64,000 nucleotides of DNA from Phocoena phocoena (taxonomy: Eukaryota > Chordata > Mammalia > Artiodactyla > Phocoenidae). Position numbers and translations under genes: made by a program. Shown piece after piece: positions 35,001 through 47,553 of the stretch. The notes beneath the pieces were generated by a model. The model saw nothing but the letters and a program-made list of their open reading frames with translations. It searched no databases and was not told the DNA's origin. The number at the start of each line of letters is the position of its first letter. Position 1 is the stretch's first letter. The stretch spans positions 8,243,851-8,307,850 of the forward strand of contig NC_089221.1 of assembly GCF_963924675.1 (NCBI RefSeq), in the 5' to 3' direction.

Positions 35001-37949
35001 CCTTTGAAAGAATCTTTCAGATTAAAATGCCCTGATATGATTGGAGTTTTTAAGGTTAAAATAACTTCTGGCTAGCCTTTTTGAGCTGCTCCCAGCATCT
35101 TATTTAAATACAGGTATTAAATACAGGTATGTAAAGACCACCTGTAAGACAAAATTTGCACTTCCAACAAAACTAAGATGCATAGTCAGTCAGCTTATCA
35201 CTTGGGTCCAGGAAGAATTTCTGATAAGGAAAAGACAAATTTAAGAATTAGAAAGTATTTACTAATGTGTATGTTCATTGTCAATCTCAAAGAAGACTAC
35301 CTTGGTTGAATGGGTCTCATAACCCCTTATAAGGTTGTGATCATGGATCCAATATCCCTGATCAGTGACCCCCTCCAGGTCATTCACACCCTCTCTGTCC
35401 TAACTCAGAGAAGCATCTGTATGGGAAACAATTTCTCCTGATGTATCAAACAAGAGCAGATGGCCCAGGACCAATTGATCCCGGTTTTAGAAGCCAGACC
35501 TAAAGAAAGAACCAGAGATTTCAACTGAGATTTATGCATAAAAATTTTTTATGGCATCTTTTTAAAATTCAGTTAAGAAAGGAGCACCCCCCCTGAACAG
35601 CCACTAGCAAGGGAAAGGTTAAATAAATCATGATATAGCCATAAGCTTACTTATAAAACTGTGTCTGGGGAAAATTTAATAACATGGGAACATGCTCACA
35701 ATACAATATCAAGTGATGAAAAGTAGAATATAAAATTTATTTATAGCATGAAGCTAAATATGTTAAAATAACATACATACACAGACACGTCTAGAGAAAG
35801 GCTAAAATTTCACGTATATACGAGTTAACAGTGGTTTTCTCTGGGTGACAGAAACACAACATTAATTTTACTCTTCATACCACTAAATTTTCCCTATAAT
35901 GAGTATATGTAGCTTTTAAAATAATAAAAATAGTATATAATTAATTTAAATAAAAAATAAGTGAAGTCTTGGTTGTGAGGCTTAAAACAGCATTGAACTT
36001 TGACTATCATTTTTTCTTATATTAACACAGACAAATTTATTGCTTTTTTATGAATCTCAGATAATATATGTCCCCTTAGTTGAGATGGAATTAAATGGAA
36101 TAATTTAATTAAAATCACATATTTTAAGTGCCAAAAACAACTGTAGCACAAAGTAGATACGAATAAAGGCCAGCCAAACCTGCACACATACAACAGAAGT
36201 AGTCAGTGATGTATCAAAAAGAAAAAAATAGCCCATTCCCAATCAATATTTCAACTGCTACTTCTCCACGGACGTGGGAATATCACACTCACACTTGATT
36301 TTTAGGGTCCCACCATTTGGGAGGGGCTTCCAGATGCAGGAAACAACCCATCCTTTGCTGGATTGCCAGATGGCATGGAAAGCTTTGAAGAGCCCCTTCA
36401 TAATGGTGGCAGAAACATGACAGCAAGACATACAGAGATGAAAATAATGGAAGACCTAATACAAGAATAAATGATCCAGTACCTAATTCTACAGCAAGTC
36501 CTCACATCAGTGCTCCCAGAATAAATTTACAGCATATCGTTAAAACTGTGTTTTCATGTCCCACAAGGGCATAGACTAGATTACACTAAGACAAAAGCAT
36601 CAGTGTGTCAAATGCACAGATAGGTGGCCTAAGGCAATGAGAAATATGTTTTCATCTCATTCTATTAATATTTTATCTGAATTGCCTTTCTTGTTTTCTG
36701 GTGCTCTGTGATCACATACAGATGAGTTATTCACAGCTAAGATGCTACTTGGCCTTTCAGATTTATTCTTCATCATCTCCAAATAAAATAGTTAAGCTTT
36801 ATACAGGAATACAGCACAAAAGCCAAAGATCGTATAATGCATCCATCTAGAAAAGGAACATAGTGGAATATTTCAATTTCATTGGTGAAAACCTTCAAGA
36901 ATCCTAGATAAACATGACTATGTAGATGTTCAATATTTTTAATGCAAAAAGGTGTTAAATAAATGTTTACAAGTGCTTACTGTAGATTCAAAATCAGTTA
37001 CTGTGTGAAACCAAACATGTGGGAAAGAGTGGTTGAGAATGTTTTACTTTTTAATTTTACTCTTTTTAAAAAAAATTTGAAGCTGGCTGAAGATCAGAGT
37101 AAGACAGACTTCAGGCCCTCCTTCTTGGGGATTTCCTTATGGAAAAAAAATAGAGATGTTCAAAGAAGGCAGGACACAAAACAATTAACAGAAAACAGCC
37201 CATTATGTAGGATTTCCCACATTGCAGATCTACCTGGTCCAGTTCTCAATCCCTCAAAGGATCTCAGGAGCCACCTTGGTTGGACAAGTCTCATAACCCC
37301 TGATAAGGCTGTGATCACAGATCCATATCCATCCCCCAGCCTGTGGTGTCCCCATACACAACCATCAGCCAAATACAAAATCAGGCTGGTGTTCCCAATG
37401 TGGGCTAGACCTTGGACCACTGTGTTGATACATTTATCTGGGTAAGCCTGAGTTTCTTTTCTGTCCCAGCAAATCCTATCTTAGAGGGTTGACTCAGATC
37501 AAGGGTCGCTCCTTGTCTGTTCCCAAATTCAGGAAATAGCCAGGGAAGGAATGCCATGAGTTCAGCTGAAGAAGTGCACAATATCAGCAGAGGTTAAAAC
37601 ACAGAGAGAGAGACAGTTAGCAAGTCCTTGGGGTGGAGTGGTTAGTTACAGTCTGGTCAGAGCTGAGAGCTCACAGAACCCTGCCTTGGTTTCCTTGCGC
37701 ATCCCTGGCTACTCCCCCTTAGTCTCTCACTGAAATCCCCTCTCATTGACACTGAGGCTGGAGAATCCCAGACTCAATCCCCGTCTTCTTTCTCTTTCAT
37801 GTACAGTCTCCTCCTTTCCATGGGTCCATCTATACATCTATACATCCATCTATACATCTATACATCCGTCTCTCCAGCCTCAGCCTCTCCACAACTTCAA
37901 TGAGCACATCTGACTCCCTACGCCACAGATCCACAGACGTTTCTGGAAG
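32016..37949. other. Unclassified non-coding DNA
   Basis: No young element, exon or RNA gene is recognised in almost 6 kb. Positions 35600-35960 look like the diverged end of an ancient LINE-type repeat (TAACAGTGGTTTTCTCTGGG). Two 52-bp stretches, 35299-35350 and 37273-37324, are 44/52 identical. Reading frames at 32379-32783 and 36963-37445 have no recognisable motif and I treat them as chance. Confidence 0.5.
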
Positions 37950-38830
37950 GCATGCATACCTTACCATATTCAAAGCTTATTATTTTCTCCTCCAAACTTG
38001 CTCCTTTCATTGTTCTTCCCATCTTGGCAAATGGTATTACCCACCTACAGAGTCGCCCAGACCTCAAATCTAGAAGCCATCCTTCATTTCTCTCTTTACC
38101 CTGCAGTTCATGTGTAATTCATATCTGCCAGTTCCACCTCAAAAATATATCCTGATCCTGCTCTCTCCTCACCAATTCTCCTACTTCTTCCCACGTCTGA
38201 GCCATCCAGATCTTTTGCCCAATGGGTGCAGCATCGCACCTGGTTCTGAGCCTCACATCCAGACCCAGACCACCAGGGCTTGACTCTTACCTCTGCCCCT
38301 TATTGGCTGGGTTAAATCTGTGCCTTCATTTCCACAGCTGTAAAATGGGGGAAATGATAATTCCTAGTCTCCTGTGGTTGCTGAGGGGCACATAGTGAAC
38401 ACCATCTCACAGGATCTTGGTCTTCAATAGACCTCCTCTCTTCTTCCACTGTCATCCCTCACAGCCCATCTCCTTGGCGGCAGCCAGGGTAAACCAACAT
38501 AAACAGATCACATGGCTCCCTTGCTTCCACGTCACCCTGCATTGGCTTCCACTTTTTATTAGCATCAAATCCACCCTCTTTCCTGGGGTGCACGGGCGTG
38601 ATCTCTCTCCTGCAGCATCTCTGACTGCATCTGCTACCAGGACCCTCTTGGTTCAATACCATCCAACACATCCATCCATCCTTGTGTTTCCTGCACACTC
38701 CAGTTACATTCTTCCTAGGAGCCAGTGTACTCTCTCCATCTGGAATGTTCCACCTGCAGTCTCCACTGAGCTGGCTTCTACAGGACTCAGCCCAGATGTC
38801 ACTTGCTCAGAGGATTTGCCTTGACCGTCC
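37950..38830 (+). mobile_element. L2 LINE fragment, copy A, interrupted by a MIR
   Basis: The order CTAGAAGCCATCCTTCATTTC, CCACCTCAAAAATATATCC, CACATGGCTCCCTTGCTTCC and TCTCCATCTGGAATGTTCCA follows the L2 reverse transcriptase C-terminal region toward its 3' end. A MIR sits at 38246-38415. Open frames here (38417-38824) are relics of the LINE or chance; no intact L2 protein is present. Confidence 0.75.
38246..38415 (+). repeat. MIR SINE nested in L2
   Basis: Shows the MIR order: a CCAGGGCTTGACTCTTACCTCTGCC block, a tRNA-unrelated core, then TTTCCACAGCTGTAAAATGG and GTTGCTGAGGGGCACATAGTG. L2 sequence continues on both sides. Confidence 0.75.
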
Positions 38831-39634
38831 TATTCTGCCCCTGTCCCAGCCACTCTCCCTACGTCACTGCTATGTTGTGTTGCATTCACGACACTCACCA
38901 TCCCTCTCTCTCCTCCCTAAAGATCCCAGCTTTGAATCTCATGTCTCCAGACTATATTACCCACTAGCCCTAATGAGGCTGCCAACTCTCCCTCTCATTT
39001 CTAGCAGGTATGATTTCCTAAGTCAGTGTCACTCTCCCGATGCCACTCTCTTTTATTCTGGACAATTTCAATACATCTATAGTCCAGCCTGTGGACTCTT
39101 GCTTAGTTCCTTGAATTCCTCTCTTCCACAACACCTGAGCCCTTTCACCTTTCCTCCCTCTCTCCCTCCTTACTCAGCTCCCATTCCTCGGGTGATCATT
39201 ACAATTTTTCTTTGCCCATATCCTTGACTGTCTTGGCTTCATGCATTGTCATCCTTGCTTGGCAAAACCACTACCTGGAAATCCATCTCTGCCAATTGAG
39301 TGTAGCTGGAGAAAAACACATGCTGACTGATCTCACTTGAAATTCACGATGAAGAAACTCAGGTGGACCTTTAGTAATGTCAAACATATGATCTATCGAC
39401 TCTGGTTTACTTACTTTCCCATTTCTCCTGAATGACTGCTTCACCAGCTTTTCCTCTTTCCTCAAATTCCCAAAACCTTCTCTCCTCTCCCCACTTTCAG
39501 CTAGTGACCTGGCTTTCTACTTGACTAGGAAACTGGAAGCACTCCGAGGAAGATGTTCAGACTGTCCCCATGGCATCTCTCTTCTTCCAAGCATCTGTGT
39601 TTACATATTCTGCCTTTCATCTGCTCACCAAAGT

Positions 39635-39785
39635 CCATGGTTCTCAGAGTGTGGTCCTGGACCAGCAGCATCAGGGGCTCTAGGAACTTGTAAGAAATGC
39701 AGATTCACAGGCCACATCACAGAACTCTGTTTGAACAAGCCCTTGGGGAATTCTGATGCAGGTGCAAGGTTGACAAACACTGCTT
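39635..39785. repeat. MER5A-like hAT fragment in L2
   Basis: Contains GTGGTCCTGGACCAGCAGCATC, AACTTGTAAGAAATGCAGA and TTCTGATGCAGGTGCAAGG, blocks typical of MER5A. L2 sequence resumes on both sides. Confidence 0.75.
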
Positions 39786-39994
39786 GAGAGAAACCCACGA
39801 TTAGCTACATCAAAGGTCAACCTTTTGTGTTTCCCATCCCCTCTGCCTTACTCAAGGGTGTTGCTCTAGCAAGGCCCCCTTTCTCTCCTAAATACATTAT
39901 GAACCTCCCCCTTTCTCTGAGATCATCCCCATCAGCATGGAAACCTGCTATGAATCATCTCATCTTACCAAAAAAAAATTATTTGATCCTCAGA

Positions 39995-40240
39995 CAGAAG
40001 CTGATGCTGCTGTCTTGGGGCAGAATTCCTTCTTCTGTAGAAAACCTCAATTTTGCCCCTCAGGCCTTCAACTGATTGGGTGAGGTCCACCCACATTGTT
40101 GAGGGTAATCTCCTCGACTTAAGGTCAACAGATTTGACCACATCTACATCTAACTATGTGCATAAAATACTTTCAGAGCAATACTTAGATTAGTGTTTGA
40201 TTAAATTACAGGGTACTATAGCCTAGCCAAGTGGACACAT
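39995..40240. repeat. Ancient interspersed repeat in L2, family not named
   Basis: The stretch with CCTTCAACTGATTGGGTGAGG and CACCCACATTGTTGAGGGTAA is a familiar dispersed mammalian repeat, but I cannot assign its family with confidence. It separates two blocks of L2 copy B. Confidence 0.5.
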
Positions 40241-41332
40241 ACAACTAATGTATCCATGTGCTGTGACTCCCCAAATCCATATTTTAGTCTAGGCCACTTT
40301 CCTGAATTGCAGACTTGGTATCTGCCAGCTCAATATCTTCACTTGGAGACCCAACACAATCTTCAAAGTTGAATTTTATTGCCAACTTCTTCATCTCACT
40401 TGGTGACAACTTCATCCATCCAGCCCCCCATTCTTAAACCTCTGAGTCATTCTTAAGGCCTCCCTTTCACACCCCTCAAGCAAATCTTATTAAAGCTCCC
40501 TTTCTCACAGCCTCCTCTGAGACCACCTTGGCCCCCAGCACCGTCACCTCTGGCCTGTATGCTGTAATTGCCTCTGAAATGCTTCCACACTTGTTCCCTA
40601 ATCTCAAAAGCAACCTGAGTGATCCTCTTCATATGTAACCTGAAACATGCCATTTCTTTACTCTGGACCACACTCCATCTCCACCTTGTGCTCAGAATAA
40701 AAGGCAAATCCTCACCACAGTCCACCAGCCCTACAGGATCTGCTCACTTTCCCTCACTGACCAGACCTTCTGTTCTGCCCTTTATGTGGACCTCTCTGAC
40801 CACACTGGTCCCTGGTGCTCCTTAGATACAGCAGACAATCTCCAGGACGTTGACACCAGAACATTCTCTCTGCCTGGGATGCTCTTCCTCGGATACCCAC
40901 ATGCTCACTCCCTCCTCCTTCAAGTCTTTACTTGCATCTCACTTCTCATCAAGGCCTCCTGAGCCTGTGATTCCAACCTGCACACCTGTCCACTCCAGTG
41001 CTCTGACCATCCTCATCCTGCTGACTCTCCCTTGGGTTCATAACCTCCTCACTACATTTATTTCACTCCTCACCTGCATGGTCTAGCCCTTCCTCTAGAA
41101 TGCAGCCTTTCTGCTCCTCACATGACATCTCCCATATGCACAGAGGGCACCTGGCACATGTGGAAGGAATGAGCCATCTTGTGAATGTATCTTCTCGATG
41201 CGTTTTTGCCTTATTTCTCTCCTGCACTAGAGTAGAAGCCCCTTGAGGACAAGAACTTGCCTCTCATTCAAGTGCATTGAACAGTCCCTGGCACAGGGCA
41301 GGCACCCATCTTTAGGGGGTGCTGGGAGCTTG

Positions 41333-41650
41333 TCTTAGTCCATCAGGCAAGTATAACAAAATACTTTCAAATATACTATAAACCACAAAATCCATTCCAT
41401 ACAGTTCTGGAGGCTGAATGTTTGAGATCAGGGCACCAGTGTGGTTGGGTAGGGGTCCTCTTTCAGGTCACAGACTTTCCTTGTGTCTTCATGGAGCAGA
41501 AAGTGTTCTCTTTTATGAGGCATTAATCCCATTCCTGTGGCTCCAACCTCATGACTTAAGCATCTCCCAAAGTCCCTACCTCCTAATACCATGACCTGGG
41601 GGTTAGGACTTCAACTTACCAATTTTAGGGGGACACAAACAATCAGACCA
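41333..41650. repeat. Ancient interspersed repeat, family not named
   Basis: Starts near GTCTTAGTCCATCAGGCAAG, has ACAGTTCTGGAGGCTGAATG in the middle and ends near GGGGGTTAGGACTTCAACTT. The same general layout returns, more completely, at 44577-44995, so both are copies of one dispersed family. Confidence 0.6.
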
Positions 41651-41867
41651 TGGCCGAGCTCCTCTGACTAATGATGGTCTTCAGGGATGAAAGACAGGCC
41701 AGTTCCTGTGAGTTGCACTAACTCATCATCCTCTTGCCCAGGTGCAGTGGGCTGGGCTTGCTGGCTTCTGGAAGGTTTGGAAATGAGCACTACTTTTAAC
41801 AACACAATATCCAGTTTACAGACATCCCCCACTCTGCTCTTTTCCCTGAAATATCAGATGCTCAATA

Positions 41868-42211
41868 TCGTAGAGCATCACTTCTATGTGGAGTCTAGAA
41901 AAATGGTACAGATGAGCTTATTTGCAAAGCAGAAATAGAGTCACAGAGGTAGAGAACAAACTTATGGTTACCAAGGAGGGAAGTTGGGATGGGATGAATT
42001 GGGAGATGGGGATCGACATATATACACTACTATGTGTAAAATAGATAACTAATGCGAGCGTACTGTATAGCACAGGGAAATGTACTCAATGATCTTTGGT
42101 GACCTAAATGGGAAGGGAATCTAAAAAAGAGCAGAACTGATTCACTTTGCTGCACAGCAGAAACTAACACAACATTGTAAAGCAACTATACTTTAATTAA
42201 AAAAAAAAACA
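41868..42211 (+). mobile_element. L1 3' end fragment
   Basis: Begins in the end of ORF2 (GGAGTCTAGAAAAATGGTAC), passes through AACTTATGGTTACCAAGGAG and TTCACTTTGCTGCACAGCAG, and ends with a poly(A) at 42199-42210. It is a short 5'-truncated L1. A possible TSD (CAGATGCTCA at 41849, CAGATGCCCA at 42211) is too weak to be sure. Confidence 0.82.
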
Positions 42212-42229
42212 GATGCCCATATTAAGCTG

Positions 42230-43690
42230 ATTTCTCCTGGGTGGGCATCCTAATGGGGTAGGAGAGGTCCCACCCGCACAATAAGTCCTGATCTTGCTGA
42301 AACCTGAAAATTTGAGCCTCAGAGCAGGTCAAAGAGAGGCCCCCAGAACCCAGCCAGGCATCCCTTTAGAACCCTGGATCTATCAGCTGCTCCATCTCCA
42401 GGCATCGGAGACCTGTCTTCCCATCACTCAAGAGCACATCAGCCAGCGACTAAAAGGTATGCGTATTAGAACTCGCATCTACCTCATCTGTGACTTCAAA
42501 ACACTTTTAAAGGCAATAGCTTTTTCTTTTCCTTCTAATGCTGGAACTAAATGTTGTGTTGTCAAGGAAAAGGATTCCTACTTATAAAAACATGCTTTGG
42601 GGAAAGGGGGAATGATTTTTATCTGGAAACCGATGGGGCAAAAGGGATAACAATTGACACGCTGCAACAAAAACCAGGAAAACTCTTCCAGATGAGGAGA
42701 GCTGGGGAAGGGCAGAAACTCCTGAACAAGAAGACAGAGTTGTGGCTCTCTGGTGGGTGTTGCTGGAGCTGACAAAGAGCGGGCATCCGTGTGGTTTGCA
42801 GACGGTCCTCTCCTCCCGATGGCTGTGTAAGGGGTTTGTCTCCAGCCTCCATCAAGTTGCTGCAGCCCCACTGCCTTCCCCTCTCTTCCCTCGATTGGCT
42901 TCTGAGTATGTCATTAACTTTTAAATCTGGCCGTTTAAATGCTTGCATAGCCTGACTCCCCTTCACCTAGAAGAATCATTACAACCTGTGTCTCTCCTCA
43001 TACACGTGAACCATCTCACTCAGGCACGTGGAAGGATCATCTCAATGATTCTACTTTAACTCCTTAGCTATTACGAAAAGCAGTAATGTCAACAGGCTCA
43101 ACTGGCCCTCGAAACAAGAGCTGCTCCCAAGAGCATCTGGTTAGCTTAGCTGATGCAAAGGCCTGGCTGGCCCAGGGGACACCCCAGCCAGAGTCGTCAT
43201 CCGGAGACCAGATGGCCTCGAGACTGTGTCCACCTGAACTCCACTGGGGCCAGAGGTGGGGTTCTACTTAGTCACCTTTGGGCCTGCCCTGCCCCTACGG
43301 GAAGTCCTTCTTCATGTCTCACCTGAACTCCTCAAACCCATGTCCTCTTCTTTGCCTGACATTTTCCTGAATAGGCTTTTGGGTCTGATTTCCTCTAGAA
43401 TAAAAGTATTCTATACCTTTTTAAAGGAATAAGATTATTCCATGTTTTCTTTTTTTTTTCTTTTGGTTATTTCTAGAGCTTTAAAATGTAAATGTAAAAC
43501 ACCAAAACTATGTTATCATCTCAGAAAGGCCAGAATGTCGTGAAATATACAGTAGCGAAAATGAGTCTCGGTTCACAAGCTCATATTTCAGAAGAAACCA
43601 CACGCAGTCAAGGAGGTAATGATCGTGACACCTTCAGAACGAACGGGTACTTGCTCAGCACTGGAGTGTCCGGGAGTCTTGGGGTTGTGT
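42230..43690. other. Unclassified non-coding DNA
   Basis: No repeat or exon recognised. Open frames on both strands at 42294-42966 overlap one another and have no identifiable domain. Confidence 0.5.
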
Positions 43691-43704
43691 CATCCAGGGG
43701 TCAT

Positions 43705-43915
43705 GATCCAGCCCCTGGGAGCCGAGCTGCCTGCATTCAAACCCCAGTTCCTCCTCTTGTTAGCTCTGTGACCTTGGGCAAGTGGCTTCACTTCTCTCTG
43801 CTTCAGTTTTACATCAGTAAAATGAGGGTGGCAACAGTAGCTAGGGCATTAGGAAGTGGTGAGGTTTAAATAAGTTAATTAACATAAAGAACAAAGTATG
43901 GTACTGAACATCTTG
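43705..43915 (+). repeat. MIR SINE, nearly full length
   Basis: A good MIR match: GCCTGCATTCAAACCCCAGT, TAGCTCTGTGACCTTGGGCA, TTCAGTTTTACATCAGTAAA and a TTAAATAAGTTAATTAACAT end in the expected order. The TGACCTTGGGCAAGT core is almost unchanged. Confidence 0.85.
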
Positions 43916-44576
43916 TACCATAGAAAGGTCTACTATGATCATTCATTCTTAATTTTCTATAAATAAATATAATTTTAATTCTGAGAATCCATCTAACCAG
44001 ACTAGCAGGAAACTTACTTCTGGCCTTCAGGGGTTCCTCTGGGGAAGGGAGAGCCTCTGAGCCCCTGGGATGTCAGCAGGCCCAGGTCTGTCCGCACAGA
44101 CCCCTGCCAGACCCTGTGATCTCCAGCAGGTCCTGGGCTCCTGGGCCAGGCTTGGACCACAGCACTCTGCCGAGGTCTCCCAAGAGTCCACATGCCAGGA
44201 CACACCTCAGGCACAGGTATTCCCAGCACCTGGTACAAGGTCTGGAGTGTGCCCTGCACTCAACAAGGCAAAGAAGAAATGACAACAGTCAGGCAGTAGG
44301 AATAGGACGGGGTCCCAGCCTTCTACTTAAGCATCGGTGAAAAGGATCCCTCCCCAAATCCCCAACCTGCCCTTGAGGACCCAACTGGAGCAGAAAGGCC
44401 CACAGTTCACTTTATAAGGTCAATTTACAGGACATGAAATGCAGCTATATTTTCAGAGTACAGATAAAACTTAATCTTGGATATTGTAGCAGAAACTTGA
44501 ATGACATGGAAAGATGTTCACAATATTTTGTTAAATGAAAAAGTTCAGGTTATAAAACAGAATCAAGAATTGTGTC

Positions 44577-44995
44577 TGTATGAATTTTCCAGGGCTGCTG
44601 TAACCAAGTGCCACAAACTTTGTGGCTGAAAACAAGAGAAATTTATTCTCTCATAGTTCTGGAGGCCAGAAGTCCCAAATCAAGGTGTGAGCTGGGCCAT
44701 GCTCCCTCCGAAGGCTCTAAGGGAGGACACTTCCTCGCCCACCCCCAGCTTCTGCTGGTTGCCAGTCCTTGGAGCTCTTTTGTTGTGCTAGCGTCATTCA
44801 TGCGATGTTCCCCAGTGCATCTGTCTTCACATGGCCATCTTCGTATAAGGACAGGGGTCATACTGGATTAGGAGTCCACTCTACTCAGATGACCTCGTAT
44901 GTCTGCAATGACTCTAGTTCTAAATGAAGTCATAATCTGAAGCTGAGGACTTCAATGTTTCTTTTTTGGGAGATAAAATTCAACATGTAACAATC
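44577..44995. repeat. Ancient interspersed repeat, same family as 41333
   Basis: Shows CCAGGGCTGCTGTAACCAAG, TTATTCTCTCATAGTTCTGG, CCATGCTCCCTCCGAAGGCT and CAATGTTTCTTTTTTGGGAG. The frame at 44608-44871 lies wholly inside and is not a gene. The adjoining 44440-44575 looks like the tail of an older LINE-like repeat. Confidence 0.65.
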
Positions 44996-44999
44996 TCCC

Positions 45000-45570
45000 A
45001 TGTTAAATTAAAGAAGCTATGTCTTTTTCAACAACAAAAGATGAATGCATCTCTTTATGAAGCCATACATACACATACTTTTACCTGAATGAGATCTTAC
45101 CCTACATGCTGTTTTCACCACTGCTACCACCTCCTCCCCAGTTCCCCCCATCACCCCACTCCCACTACCAGGTGAGCTATGTTGACACCTGTATCCTTCC
45201 ATATGCCTATATTTACCCATAGGTTCCTGCCTATGCCTTTGGACACATACACTCATGATGTAAATGTGCATCTCCAGGGGAGGGTTTGCTTTTTAAAAAA
45301 ATAAAATAGTTGCTGTGCCTTTTCTGAATCTTGTTTTTCTGACACAATAACATCTAGGAGAAATCCCTTCAAGCCATCTAATAAGGCTCTCTATCATTAT
45401 TTTTAACAACTGTGTAGTACTTTCTACAGTGTGGGCATTAAACAAACATTAGCCGTGATTATCTTAAGATACTTGGGGACAGAGATGCTCTTCCATTATC
45501 TCTGTTTATCTGAGCCTAGCACGGCACCTGAGATAGGATAGCTCTCCAATAAACACGTGTGTCTTTGAGT
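45000..45570. repeat. Old LINE remnants, ending in an L2-like 3' end
   Basis: The first part (to about 45450) is diverged sequence with weak resemblance to antisense LINE. From 45470 the order GGGGACAGAGATGCTC, CCTAGCACGGCACCTGAGAT and CCAATAAACACG fits the L2 3' terminus. Confidence 0.45.
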
Positions 45571-45714
45571 TGCAGCTAAGGCATTTTTCAGAAATGTCAA
45601 CTCTAACTCCAGTAGAACTGAGACCTAAGTAATCTCATTCCTGCCTGAGAAGGACACTGACATTTTAGGGTCCAAGAGACTAGCGTTTAACTTTCTACAT
45701 AAACCATCACATTT

Positions 45715-45845
45715 AGTTATCCTAGCAGTTCAAGGGGGTAAAGTTCAGCTACAGATAAGGAAGGGGTCTCTGAGATGTGAACACCAAGCTGTGTAGCCTA
45801 GTGGTCAGACAGAGGACTCAACCCCTAATCTACTGATCCCGCAAG
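45715..45845 (-). repeat. MIR-like fragment
   Basis: Read on the minus strand, it has a weak MIR order around AGATAAGGAAGGGGTCTCTG and the following TAGTGGTCAGACAGAGGACTC. Strongly diverged. Confidence 0.4.
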
Positions 45846-46494
45846 AACATCACTCAGGTTTTGTAAGAGAAAGCTCATCTCATTTGCTAGAACTGGCTCA
45901 GAAAAATCTAGATTTGGTTGTTCCCAAACCCACCTTGCAAAGTTTCATGACTATTGAAAATATACAAAACAACGAAGCAGACCAAAACTTTTGAAGTTTT
46001 GGCTATCCAGGTTGCAGCCACTCTGCAGAGAACTGTTTTAATTCTCCTTTGCTTATTTAAAACCAATGACTTGACTTTAGAGCCAGATGTGTTACACAAA
46101 AAGGGTCTAGATTCTAAGGGCAGAATAGAAACATTTGCTCACACACGATGGGGCAGTGAGTCATCAGGAAGTGGTGAGAGAGGCAGGAACCTGGGATTTC
46201 AGGCTCTGAATTGACCGTGGACAGTGGTGACCCATGAAATCTTATCAGGGCTAAAGTTGCTATGTATGCCTGCCATTTCTGGGAGAATATTTCCTAGGAA
46301 GATGTTTGAGAGCTTTTAACAAAGATGTCATATGAAATTTCCATTCCTTTAGTTACTTATAAATTTATGTGTGACTTTGACAGACGCTGTAAACCTTGAT
46401 GCAAAAAGTGACAAAGGACCATTGCAATTAGGAAGGGATGTGAATTTCAAAGGTGAGTGCCTAGAATGTGCCTTTCTTACCTTCCTTAAATAGC

Positions 46495-46650
46495 AGTAAT
46501 GTGGTTCTCAACGCAGGCTGAACATCGTAACCACCCAGAAGGCTTTAAAAGTACTGATGCCTGTATCCCAATTAAATAGTATTGGATGCAGCTGAGCATC
46601 AAAATTCTAGAAAGCTCTTCAAGTGACTCTTGAAGTTGTGCAGTAGAAGT
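46495..46650. repeat. MER5A-like hAT fragment
   Basis: Begins TGTGGTTCTCAACGCAGGCTG and ends GTGCAGTAGAAGTTGAGACC, with the mid-block AGGCTTTAAAAGTACTGATG. Opposite ends of the MER5A palindromic structure are recognisable (GGTTCTCAA and TTGAGACC). Confidence 0.7.
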
Positions 46651-47444
46651 TGAGACCCACATCCCTAGAAGATTATAGGATTAAATCTTTAGTTTAAGAA
46701 GTGGAAAGGATTAAAATTGCTAAAAACTAGAAGGGCTGTTTTTGAAATAAGATAATGTGAAGAATGAGAAATAACCTCCTTCAAGTGGCAACACAGCCTT
46801 CTATGATCTGATCCACACCTCGCTCTTTAGTCTTCCCTCCAATGACTTCTTGCACTTTCTTGCAGCAGCTGAACTGAACTTTCTCTGCATAAACCACACC
46901 ATTTCTCTCCTCCATTCCTTCATGTGTCCTTACACTCTTCCAGGAATCTTTCCTTAAAGACCTGTGATCGTTCTCGGCAATTCAACCCATGGTCTATCTC
47001 AGTGAAGCTTCCCTATGATCCTCTAAGGTGTGAACTCACTGCATTGCATTTAGTGATCTGTTCTGGTGTAGGTTCTCCACTTGACACCAGTGAGCATCCT
47101 AAAAGCAGAGATTCTGCCCATTCATTTCAGGTTCCCATCACCTAAGCTACCAGGGGGCCCATCAACAAATGATTGTAAGATGAAGTCAGGAAGCAGGACC
47201 ACATTAGGAAGCATTGGAATATTGATATCATCAATTGTAATATTGGGAAATGTATAGTCTTGACAGGTATACACATTTAAAAGAAAATTTGCTTTGTAGA
47301 TGACAGCATCCAAAAGCTTAGATGAGAACATTATGGAAAAGGAGGGTAATATAGAATTAGTTGCATTTTATACAGTGTTTATAAATGTGTCTGCATTTCC
47401 CCCCTTTGTCCTTATTTTAAAAAGCCAAGTATCACTCTATGGGG
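46651..47444. other. Unclassified non-coding DNA
   Basis: Nothing is recognised with confidence. Positions 46790-47130 have an L2-like pyrimidine-rich flavour but too few clear blocks to call. Confidence 0.4.
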
Positions 47445-47553
47445 AAGCTTTTCACAATGTATACATGTATCAAATCATGATGTACACTTTAAAAATCTTA
47501 CAATTTTATGTGTCAGTTATACCCCAATAAAGCTGAATTTTTTTTAAAAAAAG
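47445..47553 (+). mobile_element. Short L1 3' end
   Basis: GATGTACACTTTAAAAATC, CAATTTTATGTGTCAGTTAT and CCCCAATAAAGCTGAA, followed by an A-rich tail, match the terminal part of older mammalian L1s. Only about 100 bp remain. Confidence 0.72.

Larger units (their letters stand above)
38940..41330 (+). mobile_element. L2 LINE, copy B, long but interrupted
   Basis: Successive blocks follow the L2 protein order. There is an endonuclease-like part (39050-39170), then GCTAGTGACCTGGCTTTCTAC near 39503, CTCAAGGGTGTTGCTCTAGC near 39852, CTCAGAATAAAAGGCAAATC near 40690 and TCTGCCTGGGATGCTCTTCC near 40869. The 3' end has AGAAGCCCCTTGAGGAC and GTCCCTGGCACAGGGCAGGC near 41230-41310. A MER5A-like element (39635-39785) and another old repeat (about 39995-40240) split it. 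All frames are decayed. Confidence 0.72.

Noticed and set aside
36963..37445. 160-codon frame as a candidate gene
   Set aside because: No motif, unusual composition, and no sign of conserved start or splice sites; chance frame in non-coding DNA.
41847..42220. TSD for the L1 3' fragment (CAGATGCTCA / CAGATGCCCA)
   Set aside because: The left copy lies about 10-20 bp before the likely L1 start and has one mismatch, so it is not convincing.
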